Shown one piece after another: positions 19,089 through 27,301 of a stretch of 40,065 nucleotides of DNA (position 1 is its first letter; the number at the start of each line of letters is the position of its first letter). Position numbers and translations under genes: made by a program. The notes under the pieces are model-generated. The model was not told the DNA's origin. It worked only from the letters and a program-made list of their open reading frames with translations, and made no database searches. Origin of the DNA: Funiculus sociatus GB2-C1 (GTDB taxonomy: Bacteria; Cyanobacteriota; Cyanobacteriia; Cyanobacteriales; FACHB-T130); assembly GCF_039962115.1 (NCBI RefSeq), contig NZ_JAMPKJ010000054.1, positions 1 through 40,065 on the forward strand, written 5' to 3'.

Positions 19089-19520
19089 ATGGATGAGTTT
19101 ATGACAGATGCGATCGCACAAGCAGAACAAGGACTCGGTGAGGGAGGAATTCCCATCGGTTCAGTTCTGGTAAAAGACGGGAAAATTGTCGGTAGAGGAC
19201 ACAACAAGCGCGTCCAAGATAGCGACCCCGTTACCCACGCCGAAATTGATTGCTTACGCAACGCTGGCAGAATCGGCAATTACAAGGATACAACACTTTA
19301 TTCTACGTTAATGCCTTGTTACCTCTGTGCTGGTGCTGTCGTCCAATTTGGGATTAAAAAAGTTATTGTTGGTGAGTCTGCAACTTTCTCCGGTGCCAAA
19401 GAATTTATGGAATCTCATGGCGTTGAGGTGATAGATTTAAACTTGGATGAATGTAAGCAGTTAATGAGCGATTTTATCCAGAAAAATCCGCAGTTGTGGA
19501 ATGAGGATATTGGAAAGTAA
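19089..19520 (+). CDS. Cytosine deaminase (yeast FCY1 type)
   Basis: It is a zinc-dependent deaminase of the CDA superfamily, converting cytosine to uracil and ammonia. The zinc ligands are H50 in HAE (with catalytic E52) and C77/C80 in PCYLC. The protein resembles yeast Fcy1 along its length: EGGIPIGSVLVKDGKIVGRGHN, YKDTTLYSTLMPC, and a C-terminal WNEDIGK matching the yeast WFEDIG ending. This differs from the unrelated amidohydrolase CodA of E. coli. A related guanine or tRNA-adenosine deaminase is less likely because of this C-terminus. Length is 143 residues. Confidence 0.85.
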   Translation: MDEFMTDAIAQAEQGLGEGGIPIGSVLVKDGKIVGRGHNKRVQDSDPVTHAEIDCLRNAGRIGNYKDTTLYSTLMPCYLCAGAVVQFGIKKVIVGESATFSGAKEFMESHGVEVIDLNLDECKQLMSDFIQKNPQLWNEDIGK

Positions 19521-19732
19521 TCGTTAGATTGCTCTTAATCAAAAGAAAAACTTTTTATTCTCAACCGCTTGAAACCGTTAACTTTTTATGATATTATAAT
19601 CTTGATAAGGAAGAACTATCCCTAAGTATTTATTTAATCCAGATTTTATACTACCAGAAAAAAGCAATCTTTATTAATAAAATCTCCCTCCAACTCTCCA
19701 ATTAAACAAGAGAAATCCCTCTGTTTCTTTGC

Positions 19733-20674
19733 CTACCTTGGCGTTTGAAAAATACCTCTCTCGCCCAGAAACCTATTAAACATCTCCCGATCAGGCAGAG
19801 AAGGCTGTGCGCCAGCAGTAGTTGCAGAAATAGCACCAGCAGCCGCACCCCACACCACCGCCTCCCGTAGAGAACGCCCTTCAGCTAAAGCCGCAGCCAA
19901 AGCACCATTAAAGGCATCTCCGGCAGCAGTTGTGTCAACCGCCTGGACTCTAAAAGCTGGAACGAAGAACTTCTCTTGAGAGGTTGCACAAAAGACACCG
20001 CGATCGCCCAACTTTACAATTGCGTTTCCCACACCCCAACTAAGTAAAATTGTGGCAGCTTTATCAGCAGCTTCTTGCCCATCTACGGGAAAACCCACCA
20101 ACTGCCCCGCTTCCACTTCGTTAGGGGTAATGATGTCAACCAACGGGTAAAGCTGCTGTGGGATATCCAATGATGCTGGTGCGGGGTCGAGAATCACTCG
20201 GACACCAGCCTTTCGCCCTGCCTCGCCTGCTGCTAAAACAGCACTCATCGGTATCTCTAACTGTAAGAGTAAGGCGGCGGCTTCAGGTAACAAATTTTTC
20301 AGGCGTTCAACATCGTTCTCGTTCACGCGCCCATTAGCCCCAGCAACGATGATAATGTTATTTTCTCCAGCGTCATCAACAGTAATAATAGCGACACCAG
20401 AAGCAGCTGCCTCATCCACCAACACCGCCCCGGTATCAACGCTAGAAGCTTGAAGACCTGCCAGGAGTTCGCGCCCAAAACTGTCGCCGCCCAAACGCCC
20501 CACTATCTGAGTTGGAACCCCCAGTCGGGCTGCTGCTACCGCTTGATTCGCCCCTTTGCCACCCGCGGCGGTAAAAAAGTCATGTCCCCGCAGCGTTTCC
20601 CCGACGACTGGCAACCGATGCGATCGCGCTACCAAATCCATATTAATGCTGCCGAAGACAATTACTTTGCTCAT
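19733..20674 (-). CDS. rbsK: Ribokinase
   Basis: It phosphorylates ribose to ribose 5-phosphate. The N-terminal VFGSINMDLVARSHRLPVVG and the GGKGANQAVAAARLG substrate site are typical of RbsK. The C-terminal DTTAAGDAFNGALAAAL holds the catalytic Asp. The frame is open to 20722, but the conserved protein begins at the ATG at 20672-20674 (MSKVIVFGS), giving 313 residues. The extra upstream codons come from TTAGCAATTAGCAA-type repeat DNA. With the nearby nucleoside hydrolase, ribose from nucleosides could enter central metabolism. Confidence 0.9.
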   Translation of the reverse strand: MSKVIVFGSINMDLVARSHRLPVVGETLRGHDFFTAAGGKGANQAVAAARLGVPTQIVGRLGGDSFGRELLAGLQASSVDTGAVLVDEAAASGVAIITVDDAGENNIIIVAGANGRVNENDVERLKNLLPEAAALLLQLEIPMSAVLAAGEAGRKAGVRVILDPAPASLDIPQQLYPLVDIITPNEVEAGQLVGFPVDGQEAADKAATILLSWGVGNAIVKLGDRGVFCATSQEKFFVPAFRVQAVDTTAAGDAFNGALAAALAEGRSLREAVVWGAAAGAISATTAGAQPSLPDREMFNRFLGERGIFQTPR

Positions 20675-20748
20675 GATGGAAGTATTGCTAATTGCTAATA
20701 GTTGCTTCTGACAATTAGCCATTAGCTATTAACCATTAGCAACTTTGT
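20675..20748. repeat. TTAGCCA/TTAGCAA heptamer-like repeat tract
   Basis: Degenerate units such as TTGCTAATTGCTAATAG and ATTAGCCATTAGCTATTAACC fill the gap between rbsK and the upstream DRTGG-domain gene. Related tracts occur at 10640-10690, 29789-29830 and 34120-34150, so this is a second repeat family distinct from the G/C-rich heptamers. Confidence 0.65.
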
Positions 20749-21870
20749 TTATTGCACCGTCACTGCTGCTTCCAAACCCAAAGTCCCCATAAGGCGGTCA
20801 ATATCGAAGTGTTCCGCCATCATCTGGCGGATACACTCTATTTTGATCGGTTCGTGTAGCCGTACCTGACCAAAGGCACGATCGATAATTCCTACAGTTG
20901 TTAGCGTATCCAGGTCAACCGAGAGAATCGGGATCTCTAAATCTTCCGCGCGGCTGAGGATAAAGTGTTGCGGCGGCAGTTGACCAGTCAAAATCAGACA
21001 CTGGGTAGAAGTTTCCAGGGCGGCTAGTTGGATGTCTGTGCGATCGCCTCCAGTTACCACCGCCATATTCATTCCCTTCCGGAAATACTTCAGCGCTGAG
21101 TTTACATTCATTGCGCCAATTGTCAAGCTTTGCACCATCAAATCTAACCGATCCGGACGGCAAAGCACTTCTGCCTTCAGCTGGTGTACCAATTCCCGAA
21201 CGCTGACACTCCGCAGCAATTCACTGCGTGGCAACATTGCCAGCACCGGAATCCCCTGCCGTTCCAGAAAAGGACGCACAAACTTCTGGGCATCCTCCAG
21301 ATTATTAGAGGGAATATCGTTAATCAAAACACCCAACAAGCGATCGCCCAGTCTCTCCTTAGCTGATAACAAAGCATCCACCAACAACACCGAGTGAAAA
21401 CGCGCCACCAGTAAAACCGCCGCGTCAACAGCAGCAGCGACCTGTCCCAAAGACAAGTCGAACAAGCTCCCCTCCTCCAAATTACCCGGCCCTTCCAACA
21501 ATACCAACTTTGCCCCAGGCACCATGCGATATTGCTCAAGAGACTCGCGATAATCCCTCTGGTCAACTCCCGATAAGCGTCTTTGAATTGTCTCCTCATC
21601 TAGAGACAGCAGAGTTGGGCAAACCCGGTTATCTGGTAATTTCAACACAGTTGCCAGTAACCGGACATCCTCCTCCATCGCATCCGTTTGCGACTCGCTT
21701 AAACAAGTACCTAGTGGTTTACCGTAGGCGATATCCAGTCCTCTTTCTTTGAGCTGGTGGGCAATCCCTAAGATTGCTGCTGACTTGCCACTGTAAGCTT
21801 CTGTTGACCCTATTAGCAAATATTTAGCTGATTTTGGCACACCCTCACTCCTAATTTTTACGGTGTTCAA
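20749..21870 (-). CDS. BioD-like/DRTGG-domain protein (phosphotransacetylase N-terminal-like)
   Basis: The N-terminal half (about 15-215) is a P-loop domain of the dethiobiotin-synthetase type, with [19 protein letters not shown] at about 19-37. The C-terminal half (about 220-335) resembles the DRTGG regulatory domain, with [18 protein letters not shown]. The same pair of domains forms the N-terminal part of long phosphotransacetylases, but the acetyltransferase domain is absent here. Cyanobacteria carry this 370-residue form commonly, and its function is unknown. Its start overlaps the stop of the EbsA-like gene by 4 nt (ATGA-type coupling). Confidence 0.8.
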   Translation of the reverse strand: MNTVKIRSEGVPKSAKYLLIGSTEAYSGKSAAILGIAHQLKERGLDIAYGKPLGTCLSESQTDAMEEDVRLLATVLKLPDNRVCPTLLSLDEETIQRRLSGVDQRDYRESLEQYRMVPGAKLVLLEGPGNLEEGSLFDLSLGQVAAAVDAAVLLVARFHSVLLVDALLSAKERLGDRLLGVLINDIPSNNLEDAQKFVRPFLERQGIPVLAMLPRSELLRSVSVRELVHQLKAEVLCRPDRLDLMVQSLTIGAMNVNSALKYFRKGMNMAVVTGGDRTDIQLAALETSTQCLILTGQLPPQHFILSRAEDLEIPILSVDLDTLTTVGIIDRAFGQVRLHEPIKIECIRQMMAEHFDIDRLMGTLGLEAAVTVQ

Positions 21871-22241
21871 CTGTCTGCACGTAGCAGCTTGCGATAGAAC
21901 GCCTGAGAAAAGTCGATTGAGCGAGTGCGCTTGTAATTCATAATTACGTCGATTAAAAAATCGACCAACTCCGAATTTGCCATCATCACTTCGTAACTCA
22001 GCTCCGCATTCCCATCAAACTGCAATCTGCAACGGGTAAGCTCTATGGGCATTTTAGAGACATACCAGGTGGCAACAAAAGGAATGCTTTCGCCGCCTTC
22101 TATTTTGCGATTACCTTCTAAAGATCCTTTTTGATACAAGCTAATTGCCAAGGGTAACATATTACGCTTGGTACCCTGGTAGTAGGGCATATAAACACTG
22201 ACATCCCCTTGGGGTGCAGGCTGAAGTTGGTCGATTGACAT
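21867..22241 (-). CDS. ebsA: EbsA-like protein (type IV pilus/biofilm regulator family)
   Basis: This is a small soluble protein of 124 residues. Distinctive stretches are [21 protein letters not shown], then [18 protein letters not shown] and [19 protein letters not shown]. They agree with my memory of cyanobacterial EbsA, which in Synechococcus elongatus works with PilB and Hfq in pilus assembly and biofilm self-suppression. The identification rests on recall of the family, without an alignment, and could be wrong. There is no signal peptide. It is the first gene of a two-gene operon with the DRTGG protein (4-nt overlap). Confidence 0.55.
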   Translation of the reverse strand: MSIDQLQPAPQGDVSVYMPYYQGTKRNMLPLAISLYQKGSLEGNRKIEGGESIPFVATWYVSKMPIELTRCRLQFDGNAELSYEVMMANSELVDFLIDVIMNYKRTRSIDFSQAFYRKLLRADS

Positions 22242-22526
22242 ACTGAAACTTTCCTCAATTTCCGTCTATTTGGCAGTCGGGTCTTCCTTAATTGTCTGCC
22301 AAGCCAGCATCCGATTGAGAACAGATTAGCTTAGAGTTTTTGCGTTGGAAAGTGGCGTTAAGGGAGATTTTACCTTAATATACCGCTCCGGCCTTCTGTC
22401 CACAGATAAATTTGCGAAAAAAGAAAACACAAGAAATTCCTCAATTTCCCATTCTCAATTCCTAATTCTCCAGTCCCCTAAATAAAACTTCCCATCTGCT
22501 GCCGATTGGTTTACTCTGGCTGAAGA

Positions 22527-23531
22527 ATGCTATGGAATACCTCATGGGCGAAATCTATGACTCCTCTGGTTGCTAATTACTACTTGACCTATCGCTGCAA
22601 CGCTCGCTGCCATTTTTGTAACATCTGGGCGTTAGAACCACCCCTAGAAGCTGACTTCAACACGATTCAACACAATTTACAGGACTTGCGGCGCTTGGGT
22701 GTCAAGTATGTAGATTTTACTGGTGGAGAACCACTGCTGCGTGCCGATGTAGGACAGATTTATTCTGAGGCTAAGCGGCAGGGATTCTGGACCAGCATGA
22801 CGACAAACACAATTCTTTACCCCAAAAAAGCTCATGAAATTAAGGGGTTAGTTGACTTTTTGAATTTCTCCCTGGATGGTGCTGATGCCGAAACTCATGA
22901 CTCCTCACGGGGGGTGAAGATTTTTGACACTTTGGTGGAGTCGGTGGAAATCGCCCATGCCTTGGGCGAACAACCCGTTCTGAATCACACCGTAACTGCC
23001 CAGAACTACCCCCACATCGATCAAGTAGGAGAACTGGGTCAACGTCTGGGTGCCAGGGTATGGCTCAATCCAGCCTTCACCGCTCACGACAACTACAATT
23101 CTAAAAAGAATCCCACCCCTGAGATAGTAGCCGCAATTCAAGCAAGTGCTAAGAAATACAAGAATGTTGGGTACAATAAGGCAGCACTGGCTTTTATTGA
23201 AGCTGGGGGGAATGATACCAAAAATCCCCGTTGTAAAGCGGTGGATGCTGTAATTGCTATTTCTCCTGACGACAAGCTACTCCTGCCTTGCTATCACTTT
23301 GCCCAAACAGGCGTTCCCATTGACGGTAAACTTTACGACCTCTATCGCCAGTCGGAGGAAGTGGAACAATACCGCAAATCTCAGGGCAAGCTGTCGGTCT
23401 GTGAAGGCTGCACTGTCTGGTGTTACCTAATACCCAGCTTCTTTATGGGTGTAGACAAGTATTGGTGGTTAAATCAAGTAACATATGCCGGAGAATTCCT
23501 GGCCCGAAAACGATTCTTACAACGAGCTTGA
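22527..23531 (+). CDS. Radical SAM enzyme
   Basis: The radical SAM cluster motif CNARCHFC (Cys24, Cys28, Cys31) is followed by FTGGEPLLR, which binds SAM, and by NFSLDGADAETHD. The C-terminal part carries extra cysteines (NPRCKAVDAV, LLPCYHF, VCEGCTVWCY), which suggest an auxiliary iron-sulfur cluster of SPASM or twitch type. Length is 334 residues, with an alternative ATG ten codons in. The substrate is unknown. Its last 47 nt overlap the start of mgdA in another frame, which implies translational coupling and perhaps a role in lipid or cell-envelope metabolism. Confidence 0.85.
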   Translation: MLWNTSWAKSMTPLVANYYLTYRCNARCHFCNIWALEPPLEADFNTIQHNLQDLRRLGVKYVDFTGGEPLLRADVGQIYSEAKRQGFWTSMTTNTILYPKKAHEIKGLVDFLNFSLDGADAETHDSSRGVKIFDTLVESVEIAHALGEQPVLNHTVTAQNYPHIDQVGELGQRLGARVWLNPAFTAHDNYNSKKNPTPEIVAAIQASAKKYKNVGYNKAALAFIEAGGNDTKNPRCKAVDAVIAISPDDKLLLPCYHFAQTGVPIDGKLYDLYRQSEEVEQYRKSQGKLSVCEGCTVWCYLIPSFFMGVDKYWWLNQVTYAGEFLARKRFLQRA

Positions 23532-24921
23532 ACCGCTCGATTCTCTTTTGTCTGAATGTAGAGACGCAATTCAGGGCGTCTCTACAGAAGAATTTGAGAG
23601 CGAGTTTTTTCAGGGACTAGCAGGACGCCGCCGCAAAGCGGCGTTTGCCTTAACGGTAATTTGGGGCAGTACTGTTGCTCTGCATTTTATTGTCTGGGGT
23701 TCATGGTTAGTTGTGGGACTGACAGCGTTGCTGTTTATTCAGGCATTGCGCGTCGTGTTTGCTCGCCCCTTAAAGCTCCCGGAGCCTTTATCTGAAGAAA
23801 CCAAAGACCAATGGCCTTATGTTTCCTTGTTAGTGGCGGCCAAAAATGAAGAAGCCGTTATTGGCAGATTGGTGAGGACACTGTGTAATCAAGATTACCC
23901 CGTAGATCGGTATGAAGTGTGGGTGATTGACGATCACAGCACTGACCGAACGCCACTATTGTTAGAGCAACTGGCTAAAGAATATCGTCAGATGAAAGTG
24001 CTGCGGCGACCTGCTAATGCGAGTGGCGGCAAGTCGGGGGCGCTTAATCAGGTGTTACCTTTGACGCGGGGACAAATTGTCGGGGTGTTTGATGCTGATG
24101 CTCAAGTGCCAACCGATATGCTGCGGCGAGTGTGTCCTAGTTTCCAGCGGGAAGCGGTGGGAGCAGTGCAGATGCGAAAAGCGATCGCAAACGCCTCTCT
24201 CAATTTCTGGACGAGGGGCCAGAAGGCAGAAATGGCATTCGACACCTTTCTCCAGCAGCAGCGGATCGCTATTGGCGGTATTGGGGAACTGCGCGGTAAC
24301 GGTCAGTTTGTCCGCAGAACTGCCCTGGAAAGCTGCGGCGGGTGGAATGAGGAAACTATCACCGACGACTTAGATTTAACCTTCCGGCTACACCTTGACC
24401 AGTGGGATATTGATTTTGTCATCTTTCCAGCAGTACAGGAGGAAGGCGTTACAAATGCGATCGCGCTTTGGCATCAGCGCAACCGTTGGGCAGAAGGCGG
24501 ATACCAACGGTATCTGGACTATTGGCGGCTTTTGGTATCAAACCGTATGGGAACTTTAAAAACCCTTGATTTATTCTCATTTACGATCATTCAATACATC
24601 CTCCCCGCGGCCGCCGTACCAGACTGCTTAATGGCTCTTGTCCGGAATCGTCCCCCCGTCCTCGCTCCCATTAGCAGTTTCGCCATCACTCTTCCCCTAC
24701 TAGGGATTTTCATCGGACTGCGCCGGATTAGTAAACAGGAGAAATTCAGGGCATCCAACTTTTTCGATACCTTAGTCGCTACCCTGCGCGGCGTTTTTTA
24801 TCTGTTCCACTGGATACTGATCATGGCTAGTACCACCGCCCGGATGTCCGTGCGACCAAAGCGCTTGAAATGGGTCAAAACTGTGCATCATGGCACTGGT
24901 GACGAAAGCTTGGAGTTTTAA
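23485..24921 (+). CDS. mgdA: Beta-monoglucosyldiacylglycerol synthase (GT2 family)
   Basis: MgdA transfers glucose from UDP-glucose to diacylglycerol, the first step of cyanobacterial galactolipid synthesis for thylakoids (sll1377 in Synechocystis). The 478 residues match the family in length. There are membrane segments at about 52-90, a GT2 domain with VIDDHSTDRT (147-156) and VFDADAQ (201-207), ITDDLDL, and HQRNRWAEGG, followed by C-terminal membrane segments. The ending TARMSVRPKRLKWVKTVHHG is characteristic. The ATG at 23485 lies within the radical SAM gene. Residues 25-34 (CRDAIQGVST) are encoded by a GTAGAGACG-type palindrome inserted near the N-terminus, outside the catalytic core. 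Confidence 0.88.
   Translation: MPENSWPENDSYNELEPLDSLLSECRDAIQGVSTEEFESEFFQGLAGRRRKAAFALTVIWGSTVALHFIVWGSWLVVGLTALLFIQALRVVFARPLKLPEPLSEETKDQWPYVSLLVAAKNEEAVIGRLVRTLCNQDYPVDRYEVWVIDDHSTDRTPLLLEQLAKEYRQMKVLRRPANASGGKSGALNQVLPLTRGQIVGVFDADAQVPTDMLRRVCPSFQREAVGAVQMRKAIANASLNFWTRGQKAEMAFDTFLQQQRIAIGGIGELRGNGQFVRRTALESCGGWNEETITDDLDLTFRLHLDQWDIDFVIFPAVQEEGVTNAIALWHQRNRWAEGGYQRYLDYWRLLVSNRMGTLKTLDLFSFTIIQYILPAAAVPDCLMALVRNRPPVLAPISSFAITLPLLGIFIGLRRISKQEKFRASNFFDTLVATLRGVFYLFHWILIMASTTARMSVRPKRLKWVKTVHHGTGDESLEF
23557..23586 (+). repeat. GTAGAGACG-type palindrome, copy 2, inside mgdA
   Basis: TGTAGAGACG (23557-23566) and CGTCTCTACA (23577-23586) form a perfect 10-bp inverted repeat with a 10-nt loop. 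It lies in frame in codons 25-34 of mgdA. Copy 1 is at 11985-12013. Confidence 0.8.
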
Positions 24922-24985
24922 TCTCTTTAGCTAGTGTCTAATGGCAAAAATTAGCTATAGCAATCCTATTTGAGTTGTGAAGCAC

Positions 24986-25041
24986 CCCTTCAGATACCCG
25001 ACTTCTTAGAGAAGTCGGGTATCTCGCCTTCATGAATCATT
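24986..25041 (-). repeat. Dispersed palindromic repeat, copy B
   Basis: This 56-nt unit is the reverse complement of 6075-6130 with a single mismatch. Its stem arms are 24992-25006 and 25010-25024. It lies between the convergent mgdA and dnaX genes and may serve as a bidirectional hairpin there. Confidence 0.9.
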
Positions 25042-25069
25042 TAAGGCTGCTATAAATGACTTGCTCTCG

Positions 25070-27076
25070 TTAAAAATCTACATAATCATCATCTTCCCAC
25101 TCTTGCTCTGGCTCAGGGGTAGGAGAAATAATATCTTGGGCTGGCGGCTGCGGAATTTCAGGTTCGATTAACTCTAAATCGCCGTTTTCATTGACAATAT
25201 CACCATCAAAATAGTCGGCAAGGCGTTTGGCAGCGATCGCTACAGCTTGAGTGTCAGAACGCACTGCCAGTTCATCCTCCTGCCAGCTAGAAGCTGCTTG
25301 CACTGAGGGTGGAGTACGTTCAGCTGTTAAATCTTTTTTGTTAGCCTCTATCCTCTCCTGCGGTGGAACCTTTGACGGCATCTGGTTTTGTGAAGGCAAG
25401 GCTTGATAGTTAGCAGCACTATCCTCCTTCACCTCCAAAGAAGGCGGTGTTGTCCCCTGACTGGAAGTTTGTGACTGGGCGGTTGATTGCGAGTCAGTCG
25501 CAGTCCCAACTTGAAAGTTAACCTTGACCTTATGCTGAAGAACCTCTTGAAAAGCAGCTTCCAGGCTAGCTAATTTGGGTTTGGCATAATTGTTGAGCAA
25601 TTGCGCCGAACTGATACCGACACAGGCTATTTGACCTTTGATATCTAATAGATATCCGTGTTGGCTGAAAAGGGCTTTACCTGGGAGTGGGAGACGATCC
25701 AGCACCTGTTGCCAAACTTGCTCAAGTTCGGATTGTTGACCAACAACCGTACTTTGCGTCGTTGGTGTAACACTTTCGGCTTGTACGCTAACAGCGGGCG
25801 CAGAAACAGGGGAAGCGGGTTGTGGATTTTCACGCTGTGGGGGCGGTGTCTGCTCTTTCTGGGATAAATTGGCAGACGGGCTGGGTTGGGCTGGTGTCGC
25901 TAATCCAGTCGATTTGGGAGTTTCCGGTTTCGCAGGCTGATTGTTGACTCTAAACTCCGGAACTTGGGCGACTGATTTTTGGCTTTGAAGAGAATCTGGC
26001 AATAATCCCAACAGCGTCACTTCTAGCCACAGACGCGGCTGAGTAGTATTTTTAATCTGGACTTCGCTATCTTTAAGGTGCTTTTGCCCCAGCAAAATTG
26101 TTGAAATATCTAAACCTTCAAACTCACACAACGCTTTCCAAGTTGGAGCAGTCAAAGCAACTAAGTCAGGGCGGTTGGGAGCTTTTTTAGCTATTAACAA
26201 ATCGCGGTAGAAACCAGCAAAATTCTGAAGGACAATCAAAGGCTCTCTGCCCCTGTCCATGAGTTTGCGTGTCTTGTCGAGAACAGCTTCCGGATTGTTA
26301 GATGCGATCGCCTGCAACAAATCCATTAAATCTCTTTCTGGCACCGCCCCTACTAAGTCCCAAACGGCTTCCACCGTCACCTGACCGGATAATAAACTTA
26401 GTTGGTCGAGGAGACTTTCCGCATCCCTCAAGCCTCCCTGAGCTACTTGCGCCACCAGAGTCATCGCCTCCACGGTGATATTAATATTTTCCAGATGGGC
26501 AATCTTTAAGAGATGACCCACCATTGCCTCTAGGGGAATGCGACGAAAATCAAACCGCTGACAGCGAGAGATAATCGTCGGTAACACCCGCTGGGGGTCC
26601 GTTGTCGCCAGGACAAAGACTACGTGCTTAGGTGGCTCCTCCAGCGTCTTCAGCAAGGCATTGAACGCCGCCGTGCTGAGGCTATGAACCTCATCGATTA
26701 CATAAACCTTATAGCGACACTGGACTGGGGAATATTGAGCGCGTTCGATGATTTCCCGAATGTTATCTACGCCTGTGTTGCTGGCGGCGTCGATTTCAAT
26801 CACGTCCAGCGCGGAACCTTTAGTAATTCCAAAGCAAACATCGCAAACTCCACAAGGCTGATCCGTAGGAATATTGCTAGAAAGACAGTTGAGCGACTTT
26901 GCCAGAATTCGGGCGCTGGAAGTTTTGCCCGTCCCTCTGGATCCAGTGAATAAATAGGCAGGGGCAATGCGTTTGCTGCGGATGGCGTTGGTGAGAGTTT
27001 GGGCGATCGCTTCTTGTCCCACCAAATCCGCGAACGTCTGAGGGCGATACTTGTGATGCAGGGGTTCGTAGGTCAC
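25070..27076 (-). CDS. dnaX: DNA polymerase III subunit gamma/tau
   Basis: This is the clamp-loader ATPase of the replisome. Walker A GSRGTGKT is at 45-52. The zinc-binding cysteines are at 64, 75, 78 and 81 (CGVCDVC). VYVIDEVHSLS is Walker B, and TIISRCQRFDF holds the SRC arginine finger motif. Residues after about 370 form a Pro/Gln/Ser/Thr-rich linker, then a C-terminal domain ending in an acidic DDDYVDF tail. The P-loop region is continuous; several other cyanobacteria, such as Synechocystis, have an intein in DnaX, and none is present here. Length is 668 residues. Confidence 0.95.
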   Translation of the reverse strand: MTYEPLHHKYRPQTFADLVGQEAIAQTLTNAIRSKRIAPAYLFTGSRGTGKTSSARILAKSLNCLSSNIPTDQPCGVCDVCFGITKGSALDVIEIDAASNTGVDNIREIIERAQYSPVQCRYKVYVIDEVHSLSTAAFNALLKTLEEPPKHVVFVLATTDPQRVLPTIISRCQRFDFRRIPLEAMVGHLLKIAHLENINITVEAMTLVAQVAQGGLRDAESLLDQLSLLSGQVTVEAVWDLVGAVPERDLMDLLQAIASNNPEAVLDKTRKLMDRGREPLIVLQNFAGFYRDLLIAKKAPNRPDLVALTAPTWKALCEFEGLDISTILLGQKHLKDSEVQIKNTTQPRLWLEVTLLGLLPDSLQSQKSVAQVPEFRVNNQPAKPETPKSTGLATPAQPSPSANLSQKEQTPPPQRENPQPASPVSAPAVSVQAESVTPTTQSTVVGQQSELEQVWQQVLDRLPLPGKALFSQHGYLLDIKGQIACVGISSAQLLNNYAKPKLASLEAAFQEVLQHKVKVNFQVGTATDSQSTAQSQTSSQGTTPPSLEVKEDSAANYQALPSQNQMPSKVPPQERIEANKKDLTAERTPPSVQAASSWQEDELAVRSDTQAVAIAAKRLADYFDGDIVNENGDLELIEPEIPQPPAQDIISPTPEPEQEWEDDDYVDF

Positions 27077-27301
27077 GGCATTCAGAAAGACAAGGACTAG
27101 AGCAACAGTTGCCCATAAAAGTCTAGCGTGTTGGTCTGGTTAAACCCTGCTGTGTTAATCTACTGTTGCTTTATTTTATTTGGTTCGGTTTTCTAGAAAC
27201 TTTTATTCGAGTTAACTGGACAAAAGGTATGATGGGCAAGTATATGCGGCACTATCATCAGTTCAAGCCAGTTGGGTAGAATCTGAGGAAGTGCGACGGG
27301 A

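Noticed and set aside
12083-23531. Pairing the Nif11-like protein with the radical SAM enzyme as a natural-product system
   Set aside because: They are 10 kb apart with unrelated core genes between, and the Nif11 protein lacks a core peptide; the enzyme instead overlaps mgdA.
25070-27076. Possible intein in dnaX, as in other cyanobacteria
   Set aside because: The P-loop and flanking motifs are continuous and the length is explained by normal domains.
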